This document shows positions 22,427 through 30,676 of a stretch of DNA of 64,000 bases, piece after piece. The translations under genes and the position numbers were made by a program. The stretch's first letter is position 1. Each line of letters opens with the position of its first letter. The notes under the pieces were generated by a model. It did no database searches. It was not told the DNA's origin and was given only the letters and a program-made list of their open reading frames with translations. Location of the stretch: the NCBI GenBank assembly GCA_900618795.1, contig UYJD01000003.1, forward strand, positions 1,723,336 through 1,787,335, given 5' to 3'. This DNA comes from Cyanodermella asteris. Taxonomy: Eukaryota > Ascomycota > Lecanoromycetes > Ostropales > Stictidaceae.

Positions 22427-23215
22427 TCAGAACTCCCACCACTTCTTGCCGCAGTTGCATCGAGGCTTGTATTCGTCATGCTTTGCACCATCAGCTTGAA
22501 TCTCTGACACGTGCAAATCGCCTGTACCTTGTGCCGTTGATATGTCCAATGTCTCGCTATTCGATTCCCGCCATTTGCGTACTCTGGTCTTGATGTCGCC
22601 CTCGCTTTGTTGCATAGGGTTCAATTTCTTGTCCTTGAACATAGCCCGGTAGTCGTCGCCATATTTCTCGACCAGCTGTGATATCCATTCTTGCTCTCTC
22701 TTGCTCTGTTTCCGCGGCCGCTTCTCCTCGCCTCGAGCTGCCAGCTCTTCTAGTTCCTGAACAACGCCCCGCTTTGGTCCCTTCTTTGCTGCCGCTGAGA
22801 CATTCTCCTCATACTGATCTTCAATCTCGTTCAGCGGATCTTGCAAGGGGTTTGCTTTCTTTTGTTTGTCCGAGCTGACGACACTGACAATTGCGCCTGT
22901 TTCTGGATCCCTAACCACTGTCGCGTCCTCGGTGTCGAACTTGGAGGCCTTCTTTGGTCCGATGGCGAAGACGTCCTTGTCATCGTCTGCTGGATTCTCT
23001 TCATACAGTGCCTTTTGTTTCTCAATGCCACCCGTTCGATGGTTGAGTCGTGATGTCAAGCCCAGGTTCTTGTAGTTTTGCGCAACCGATAGCGTCCTGT
23101 CCCAGTTGGCGGCGATGATGGCATTTGACTTGAGATTGAGCTTCTTGGACTTCGGCTTGTGCTTCACCTTGGAGATGCTGGATCTGTTCTTCTTTTTCTG
23201 AAGCTCTCTACCCAT
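22427..23215 (-). CDS. NOP16: Nucleolar protein 16 (60S ribosome biogenesis factor)
   Basis: Intronless, 262 residues starting MGRELQKKKNRSSISKVKHK, the conserved basic N-terminus. Later blocks are ANWDRTLSVAQNYKNLGLTS, the QLVEKYGDDYRAMFKDKKLN region and the terminal CGKKWWEF. NOP16 belongs to pre-60S particles in the nucleolus. An in-frame extension upstream to 23353 exists, but the family starts at MGREL, so 23215 was chosen. It is divergent from the ZIP transporter gene, with about 230 bp of shared promoter, and convergent with ISN1. Confidence 0.92.
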   Translation of the reverse strand: MGRELQKKKNRSSISKVKHKPKSKKLNLKSNAIIAANWDRTLSVAQNYKNLGLTSRLNHRTGGIEKQKALYEENPADDDKDVFAIGPKKASKFDTEDATVVRDPETGAIVSVVSSDKQKKANPLQDPLNEIEDQYEENVSAAAKKGPKRGVVQELEELAARGEEKRPRKQSKREQEWISQLVEKYGDDYRAMFKDKKLNPMQQSEGDIKTRVRKWRESNSETLDISTAQGTGDLHVSEIQADGAKHDEYKPRCNCGKKWWEF

Positions 23216-23444
23216 GATGTCGATAGGAGGTGTCGAAAGCTGGATGGTGTATGTTGAAGGTGCAGCACACTTCGTTCCGCACTTTTTTTCCTCGATGCTT
23301 CGGATCTGCAGCCGCGGGCCCGCAAACGTGTGGCCCGAGCTCAGAGCTTCCATTACACAAACGCGACACGCAAACGATCAGATAAGATCGCCATCCCTTG
23401 CATCCTAGAGACCCCACGATACAACTCGGGGCGCCATACTCATC

Positions 23445-24785
23445 ATGGCTTTCAAGGTATCAAGACGGGCACTGCAGACTGTATTGCTGCTTTGCGTAGT
23501 CTTCATTAGCCATGTCTACGCGTCCAAGGGCGAGTCCGCCATCGCCCCTATGAGCGCTGACGAGATAGACGATGCCCTCCAGGTATATACTGCTACGCCA
23601 GTCATTGAACCCTACTAAGCCAGACAGGAATGCGCCGTCGTTCAGAAACTGAATCTGCAGAAGCAGGCCAGCCATTCGGATGTTGGTTCGTTCATGACAC
23701 GAATGTTTGACGTTGTGTTCCCTGGAAGCCCGGCCGTCAACTCTCTCCTCGCTACAGCATATATCTCTGGTCCTCCAAACTTCCTACTTGCGCTGTGCCC
23801 ACCGAACATCGACCCCTCGTTTCTGTCCGTCATGGTCGCCTTTGCTGTTGGTGGTCTGCTTGGCGATACCCTGTTTCACTTGCTGCCGGAGATCTTCCTC
23901 GGTGAGGATGAGCCAGACCGGGTTCGTTTTGTTCAGGTCGAGGGAAACAAGAATCTGTTGCTGGGAGTTGCGATCATGGTCGGCTTCCTGACATTCGTCG
24001 CCATGGATAAGGGACTACGCATTGCCACTGGAGGCGACGGCGGATACGATCACAGTCATGGTCATAACCACGGGAACGATAAGAGCGAGGGCAGGTCGAC
24101 AGCACAGGAGGTTGTTGTTGCAGACAAGGACTTGCGTTCACGAAAGGTCGTTAAGACAGAGGTCACCACAAACGAGCCGTCCAAGGCTACTTCAGACGGT
24201 CCGTCGACCTCTGTCAAGCTCTCAGCTTACCTCAACCTGATTGCTGGCTTTACGCACAACATCACGGATGGCCTTGCCCTATCATCATCCTTCTATGCCT
24301 CACCAGCGCTCGGCGCAACCACTACTGCGGCCGTCTTCTTCCATGAGATCCCGCATGAGGTGGGTGACTTTGCCCTGCTCATCCAGGGCGGCTTCAGCAA
24401 GTCGCGCGCAATGGGTGCTCAGTTCGTCACTGCGGTGGGTGCCTTCCTCGGCACACTTCTCGGTATCGCAATCCAGGAATTCGGAGGAAATGGAGATTCC
24501 AGTTCGGCTGCTTCTGCCGGCGGCAAGGGCGGTCTCGCGGGAACAGGACTCAGCTGGGGCGACATGCTCCTTCCCTTCACTGCTGGAACGTTTATGTATG
24601 TTGGAACCGTAGGTGTCTTCCCAGAGCTGCTGGAGACAGGAAGCAATCGTCGCGAGGAGACATGGAAGATCCTGAAACAGTTCGTGGCGATGATGGCTGG
24701 AGCGGGCATCATGCTGGCGTAAGTGCACCTTTTCCCAGCTCATTCACGGCATACTGACTTTGGAAACAGGATCTCATGGCACTAG
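23445..24785 (+). CDS. YKE4: ZIP-family zinc transporter of the KE4/ZIP7 (YKE4) type
   Basis: Exons 23445-23582, 23628-24718 and 24770-24785 give 414 residues. The first intron is only 45 nt and has a perfect CTACTAAG branch; the last exon is 16 nt (encoding ISWH). The N-terminus is a signal peptide (VLLLCVVFISHVYA). A loop carries the metal-binding HSHGHNHG. The two ZIP signature helices are seen: HNITDGLALSSSF and FFHEIPHEVGDFALLIQGG (HEIPHE motif). Members release zinc from the ER/secretory lumen to the cytosol. The start is the ATG giving the signal peptide. Confidence 0.92.
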
Positions 24786-25046
24786 ATTCGGGCGAGCCCT
24801 GGCGGCGCCTTCTATATAATAGATTAGATGCTGGTTCTTTCCACCGCAGGCACCGGCACTGCATGCAGAATATCCCAGTTGTTCCTCAATCACTTTGTGT
24901 CTTGCTTTTTCTTCCTTCTTCAGTCCCTCATTCAGACTCGCAATCCCGGGTTGCGGTCTTCTCTGCATTCTACTTATCGACATTGCTATCGTTTGCGCTC
25001 ACTGGGTTTTCAATTTTGTGAACTCTGTATCAACAAATTCCATCCA

Positions 25047-26910
25047 ATGGAAGTCTCAGATCAGGACCCTCCAATGGTGACTCCTCCAGAAACTTCGTCA
25101 GAGCCAGAGGAGCCACAAGCTCGAAAAGTGCCATTGCACGGGTTCCGCAACACACCAGAAGGACCACGATCTTGGGTCGGTACCCCGAAGGCTTCGTGAT
25201 TCGTGGGTTCTACTAATCTGCGGACAGTACACCGACACCTTGGTCTTGTGCTTGATGGCCTTTTTATTCGCTCCACTGGCAGTATACTTCCGCAAAGGAG
25301 TCAGCGGGTCGCTCTTCTTGAACGTCTTTCTCATGTTGATCAGCTTTGGTATCCTCGGCATCATCCATGCCCTGATCGTGCTCTGCCACTCCGATCCAGG
25401 TCATGAAAAGGTCAGATCTGAACGGAAAGAGATTGAATGGCAGCAAAAGCATGCCAATCGGGAATACCCCGGTCCGCATCGTTTCATGAGGTTTCGTCAA
25501 TCGTGGCGTCCTCGGCACCGAATGCCGCCGCCTCACCAGCGTGGTCAGCATCGAAGCCATCATGACCGTAAGCACGACCCTCATACGCAACACCGCGGTC
25601 ATGAACATGGGAATCCTCAGCACGAGCCTGGTAGAACCTCACCGGGATCTCAGCATCATCGACATCATGGCACAGAGCATGACAGACACCACCAACACGG
25701 TCAGCACAACAGTGACAGTCCTCCACCGGGTCCTCCCACTCCCCCAGTGCCGGCGGATGGCCCTGACCGGGGAAGGAAGTCTACAGATGCCTCTCGCAAG
25801 CCGTCTATGGCTTCCCCATCAAAGCACAACACAGGCCTGAGCGATGCGAATCCGTCACGAAAGCCTTCGGTCGCCACTCCATCGGCAGACCAATCGTGGA
25901 GACCCTCAAATGTTGACCCAGATCAGTCACGCAAACCATCCATGGGAGTCTCATCGGCAGACCAATCGCGAAAGCCATCACTCGCTCCACCATCGAGATC
26001 GGGTACTGGCTATGATTCTGCACCTTCTTCGCGGAAACCATCTCTCATTCCACCGTCAAAACGTCCGACAGGCATAAGCGGAGAGGCGCCCTCCGCCCAT
26101 GCATCTGATCGAGACGGGAATGACGCTGACAACGAGGATGATTCGGGAAGGAAACCGCTGTCGAAAGCCCCCACGGCAGCGGATGCAGGTGTCGGTGCTG
26201 GCGTCGATGCAGAACCACCCGGTGAGCCTGTCGTCGAGCCAGTTGTTGAGCCAGTGGTCGAACCGGCAGTCGAGCCTGGAGTCGAGCCGGGAGTCGAGCC
26301 GGTAGTCGAGCCGGTAGTCGAACCCGTCGTGGAATCGGTAGTCGAGCCTGTCGTGGAGTCTGTCGTGGAGCCTGTCGTGGAGCCTGTCGCGGAGCCGGTA
26401 GTCGAGCCGGCAGTCGAGCCCGTTGTCGAACCGATAGCCGAGCAGGTAGTCGAACCGGCCGTTGAACCAGTCGTCGAAGAACTAGACGCGGACGGCAATC
26501 CTGTGCCACCCAATGCTGGCCCGGTGAGTAACAATGCTACGCCTTACCTCTTCATCCCCGGCGGATGGACGGACGGAGCATTCGAAGTGATTACACTTTT
26601 CTTTACAAAAGGGCATCAGAAAAACTGACTGGTATGTGTTTTGTATCTAGTGAAGACCGGGAATGGAGCTGAGGACCCTAAGCTCGACGACGAACGGCCA
26701 ATTCGAAGCGATGCCGCCGCTGGACCCGACGAGGAGGCTGATGCTGCACAGTCTGAGTCGGGGCACGGCGTAGTTGGTGTCGAGCCTCCGATGGACACTG
26801 AGGCGATTGTGGCCCGTGTGTTTGAAGATTATGTGTCGGGAGGGGATGAGAGTGGGCCTGCTCGGCGCGGAGATGACGAGGCTATGGCTGCTGCGGTCCG
26901 TCAGGCCTAG
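25047..26910 (+). CDS. PMP3-like (UPF0057) membrane domain with long repetitive C-terminal tail
   Basis: Probable exons 25047-25175, 25228-26523 and 26656-26910 (559 residues). Exon 2 opens with a hydrophobic pair, FLFAPLAVYFRKGVSGSLFL and then NVFLMLISFGILGIIHALIV, which matches the PMP3/stress-response proteolipid signature (LPPLGVF, GC-x-INI-LT, GIIHA). PMP3 proteins are normally 50-60 residues and modulate plasma-membrane potential. Here the domain is followed by a His/Arg/Pro-rich stretch, about six SRKPS-type repeats (consensus R-x-x-S for basophilic kinases), and a 21-unit EPVV repeat. The 25176 donor (GTCGGT) is weak, but the branch and acceptor TACTAATCTGCGGACAG are strong. The 3' end is uncertain: the canonical TAG acceptor at 26650 would stop the protein at once, whereas one 5 nt later continues an acidic frame to a TAG at 26908, after which the frame is open for another 39 codons. 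Confidence 0.65.
26224..26475 (+). repeat. 12-bp coding minisatellite (21 EPVV units)
   Basis: Twenty-one consecutive 12-nt units translate to E-P-V-V with variants EPAV, EPGV, ESVV, EPVA, EPIA and EQVV. Third codon positions vary (GAG/GAA, GTC/GTA/GTT/GTG), and some neighbouring units are identical at DNA level (around 26280-26330), which suggests recent slippage or unequal exchange. The array lies inside the tail of the PMP3-like protein and keeps the frame. Confidence 0.9.
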
Positions 26911-27285
26911 GAGATGAAGAATGCGCGGGATGTTCCGGAGAAGATTGCTGCGTGGGAGGATGTGCCGGAGCATCGTGAAGAGTTGGAGAAACAGAGGAAA
27001 GGTCATATGGTTTGGAAAGAAGACTTTTGACGGACAGAAACGTTCGGTTGATGGTTTTGTTTTGGGGTTGTTTACTTTTATTCTTGGGTGCTGTTCTGCG
27101 CTCGGCTCGATCCTTTTTCACTCGGTCCTTGAAGCCCTTTGGTGGGTGTCTCTCACTTCGTTTCCTAGAGTTCTAGAATGCTAATCAAAAGAACTACCCA
27201 AGAAACCAGGTCTTCAGCTTCGTGATAATAGAATGTTTTGTGTGATGACTTTTCGAAAATAGTGCCTTTCTGCCGCAAAGCTGCT
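26911..27285. other. 3' region of the PMP3-like gene
   Basis: The first ~120 nt continue the reading frame of the preceding gene past its TAG (reading EMKNARDVPEKIAAWEDVPE and beyond) and look coding. The rest is T-rich and looks like a 3' UTR convergent with the aldolase gene. Confidence 0.45.
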
Positions 27286-28311
27286 CTATCGGCCTTCAGC
27301 AAAGTCGACGACTCTCTTCAGCACTTCGCCGAGTTGCAGCCCCCCTTTTCCATCACCATCCTCCAAAGCCTCAATCCGACCCATCAAGCCCCTGATCTTC
27401 TCCTTCGCACTATCATCAATATCAATATACGGTCTCCTAGGCAGCACCAACTTCTCCGCACCCCTGATCCCCGCCCTCTTCGCCGTAAACTCCCCCGCCG
27501 CGAACTTGGTACTCGCAATCCCCGCCTTCGTCGGCGCCTCCGCCAACGCCAGAATCTTCTGCAAAACCAACGCCTCCTCATTCCTCCCCTCCTTCCACAA
27601 CCCGTACAATCTCGCCACGGATCTCGGGAAGATGTTCGCAAACGGAGCTATACACCCCGCGCTCCCCACCGCCAAGCCCCCGAGGAGGAAATCCGACTGT
27701 CCCCCAAACACCGCAAACCGTTCCGGCGGAAACAGCGCCGCCAGCCTCGCAACCTTCGCCACGGACCCGCAGGTGAGTTTCACGCCCACGACATTACCGT
27801 GTCGACGCGCGATCGCCGCGATGGTCTCCGAGTCCAGATCCAACCCGTTCGTCACAGCGGGGAAGTTGTATAGGATGATCGGCAGCTTGCTCACTTCCGC
27901 GACTTGGTCGAAGAATCCGTTCACCACCGCGGGTGTAGTCTGTTTCCCGAAATACGCACACGGTAAAAGTAGCGCGTAGTTTGCCCCTGCGTCGGCGGCA
28001 TCGTCGATGTATTCGAGGACTTGAGCGGTGGAGTGGCCCGAGACGCCGGCTATGATGGGGTATGAGGGGCCGACGGCGGCGCGGGCGGTGCGGAGGAGGG
28101 ATGCTCGTTCCTGGCGGGTTAGGAGGAGGGTTTCGGCGTTCGTGCCGAGGATTACGAGGCCGGTTAGGCCCGTCTTGGAGAGATAGGCGTAGTATTTGGA
28201 TTGCTCGGCGAGGTTGAGGGTGTCGGTGTCCGGGCCGAAGAAGGTTATTGCTGGGGCGTAGGTGCCGGGGGGAGGGGCGGTGGGGGTGTTTGATGGTGAT
28301 TGGGAGCCCAT
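27286..28311 (-). CDS. DapA-family class I aldolase, candidate 4-hydroxy-2-oxoglutarate aldolase
   Basis: Intronless, 341 residues. It is a dihydrodipicolinate synthase/N-acetylneuraminate lyase superfamily barrel: LVILGTNAETLLLTRQER near the N-terminus (the substrate-carboxylate loop), IILYNFPAVTNGLDLDSETI with the catalytic Tyr (about 147), and VVGVKLTCGSVAKVARLAAL with the Schiff-base Lys (about 177). Fungi do not use DapA for lysine, so members serve in catabolism, for example cleaving 4-hydroxy-2-oxoglutarate to pyruvate and glyoxylate (the last step of hydroxyproline breakdown) or keto-deoxy sugar acids. The neighbours PUT1, a Put3-like factor and P5C dehydrogenase favour the hydroxyproline role. 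This is inference from context. The Pro-rich start lacks a clear mitochondrial signal. Confidence 0.85.
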   Translation of the reverse strand: MGSQSPSNTPTAPPPGTYAPAITFFGPDTDTLNLAEQSKYYAYLSKTGLTGLVILGTNAETLLLTRQERASLLRTARAAVGPSYPIIAGVSGHSTAQVLEYIDDAADAGANYALLLPCAYFGKQTTPAVVNGFFDQVAEVSKLPIILYNFPAVTNGLDLDSETIAAIARRHGNVVGVKLTCGSVAKVARLAALFPPERFAVFGGQSDFLLGGLAVGSAGCIAPFANIFPRSVARLYGLWKEGRNEEALVLQKILALAEAPTKAGIASTKFAAGEFTAKRAGIRGAEKLVLPRRPYIDIDDSAKEKIRGLMGRIEALEDGDGKGGLQLGEVLKRVVDFAEGR

Positions 28312-28478
28312 GGTGGAGTTTGAAGCAAGGGAAAGTGAATGGATAGTTCGAGGACGGTGAGAATGAGCTGTATGATAAAAAAAGTGATGCTAGGTTATTC
28401 TATTGCTCGAAGTATTTGGGGCCGGAGTTTAGAGTTTACTTGATTCAATATGGCGAGCTAAGCTCAGTCACTCAACTT

Positions 28479-28493
28479 CGGATCGGCTACCCG
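28479..28493. promoter_or_regulatory. CGG-N9-CCG box upstream of the aldolase
   Basis: CGGATCGGCTACCCG, an inverted CGG pair with a 9-bp spacer, lies 168 bp upstream of the aldolase ATG and just past the PUT1 stop. It fits CGGA-N6-ACCCG, as do two boxes before P5C dehydrogenase. Inverted CGG triplets are the usual targets of dimeric Zn2Cys6 factors. Confidence 0.45.
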
Positions 28494-28577
28494 CTCCTCC
28501 AATCAGCCCCACATCTCCACCCATGGTCCACAATACTAGTATCCGCATTATCTGTCCGCCCACAATCACTTGACCCT

Positions 28578-30203
28578 TCATGGATCTCGACGGAACGACC
28601 GAGGAATCAGCTTCCGACCCACGCGCCTCCTCAGCTCACCCGAATAAGCCGACAAGCCATCCCTCATCCTCTCCGATGCACCCGCATTCTCCACCATGCG
28701 CCGGAACAGATACTGAATACACTCCTGCACGCTCCCCCACGTCAGACACTTGTACACCTTCGGCACGAGTCTCTTCTCCCGCGTCTTTCCCATGCCCTCG
28801 CAGTGCTCCAGCAACTCGCACCCGAGTAGATCCGCCATTCCCTGTAATTGACCGAAATCGGGGAGGACTTTCAGCCGCTGCTGGTCGGCGAGGGTGCGGA
28901 CTAGAGTTGCCGCCGTGCGCACGCTGTCGGGGTTGTGGCCGGCGAGGAAGAGTTGCATCTTGGGAAACTGGGTTTCGGGAAACCCCAGGTTCGTGCCTTG
29001 CAAAAGGTCCTGCACGATGCTGTTGTAGGAGGCGTCTGTGTCGGCTTTGGTGTCGTGAATCTTATCTCGTCGGTCGTTGGCTATGTAGGCGCCGCGGACG
29101 AGCTTGGTGCCCAGGACCCAGCGCTCGTTGCTTGCTAGGCTGAGCTGGTGCTTTAGCTTGTCTCGGGAGTCTTTGAGATATGCTTGGACTGTGTTGTAGA
29201 CGAGAGCGCGGTCTCTGTTCCACTTGCGCATGAGGTCGATTGTCCAAAGATCGATTGATTTTTGGACGGCTTGCTGTTCGGCATCGATCCAGATTCGTGT
29301 GTTCTTTTCGTGGGCTCGTTGACAGACTCGGTCCATGGCTTCGCGGAACTCGACGGGAATCGGTTCGTTCTTGAGCAGTGCTTCTGTGACTTGAGTTCCT
29401 GCTCCGGTCATCCTAGCAATTGTTAGCCTTAGTCTCTGTTTCGGGCTCGCGAAGCTCACTCACTTGATACCGATCCAGTCGTCCGGCCCACACATGTTCA
29501 ATGTCTCCAAATAGCCATCCCGCCACTGCGAAACCTCGCTGCCCGCTGCCTGCCCGGAGGAGGTTGAATGCAGCTTGTTATCCTTTGAGATTTGCACTTC
29601 TCTGCCCAGACACAATACCACACCGGCGAAGCCCATATTCCTGATCGTCTGCCTCGACCTGAGCACCTCTTTCTCATTTACACCCGCGCAAAAGGCATCG
29701 TAAACCAAATTTCTCGTCAAGTATTTGACAATCGGATTCCTCTCCGGACTATAGAGGATCGATTTGGAGTCCGCGATCCGATCGATGAGGGGCATCGTCA
29801 TCTTAATTAGTGCCGGGGATGTGAATATGGAACCGAGAAGTAAGCTCCTCAAAAGCGATGAAGTTGGCATTCGTTCGAGAGCATAATTTCGCATAGGTGC
29901 CTTTCTGGCAGGGCTCGCCGAACAGCCAGAAGGGTAGAATTCTGCGCCCTTGAGACTTGAGATATCGAATGCGGACGATGCTCGATGCGTACTGGTGGAT
30001 CTCTTTGCTGTGGTTGAAGCATTTCGTACGCCTATGTGCACAGGCGCTTTCCTCCGAATTGATATTGGAGCAAGTGGTGTGTTTCGAGGTGCGAATGTGA
30101 GTGATGCTTTGCTCGTCGCCATTGTGCTACCAGAAATAATACCCACGATTGAGTGCTGACAGCCTCTGTGCACGAGCTCGAACCGCCTTATCCTGGTTGC
30201 CAT
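28578..30203 (-). CDS. PUT1: Proline dehydrogenase (proline oxidase), mitochondrial
   Basis: Two exons, 29464-30203 and 28578-29412, with a 51-nt intron (GTGAGT donor, GGCTAACAATTGCTAG end), give 524 residues. The Arg/Ser-rich N-terminus looks like a mitochondrial presequence; a second ATG at 30122 is an alternative start. Splicing joins DDWIGIK to MTGAGTQVTEALL. The FAD-binding barrel shows RIWIDAEQQAVQKSIDLW, TKLVRGAYIANDR and LAGHNPDSVR, and the terminal YLFRRMVENAGA matches the family's substrate-binding YLxRR-x-x-EN. The enzyme oxidises L-proline to pyrroline-5-carboxylate, passing electrons to the respiratory chain. It is the first step of the pathway completed by the P5C dehydrogenase 5 kb away. 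Confidence 0.95.
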
Positions 30204-30676
30204 ATTTGCCTGTTACCAGACGAATATAATTGCTCCAGTGTGCAGCAACACAAAGCTGCCCCTCACCACTTCGAGCAGATATCGCCATTGGTTTTATCAG
30301 CCGCATAGTCTTATCACGTCAATGATGCTCATTGATAGTGGCATGATACCAATGTGGGGTTTCGGATTTGGTGTCCAGATCTGGTCTCGCAATTGGCCTT
30401 GACACCGGAAGGGCAAGCCGAAGCCGTCTTGCGCCGCACCGCTGGCCTCTGGATTATGGGTTCTGTTCCCCGCTTTCGACCATTCGTTTGTTTAAACATG
30501 CTAATCGTGGTTGGTGAGCCGATGCGGGGGTTTGCCGATAGGGATGAACGCTCGGATACTCGCGGATGACAGGCCTAGCTCTGAAGGCTAATGCAGAGTT
30601 CTGACACCACCATTGACAGATCGTGAGAGCTTTGACTCCGCGTCCAACCATATCTGTTGAGTCTCGCTTGTCGCCT
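30204..30676. other. PUT1 promoter region / 3' end of the Zn2Cys6 gene
   Basis: About 470 bp between tandem minus-strand genes. It contains one CGG-N9-CCG box (listed separately). No gene was recognised. Confidence 0.5.
30406..30420. promoter_or_regulatory. CGG-N9-CCG box upstream of PUT1
   Basis: CGGAAGGGCAAGCCG lies about 205 bp upstream of the PUT1 start. It has the same 9-bp spacing and the same A after CGG as the other three boxes, but ends AAGCCG instead of ACCCG. Confidence 0.4.
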
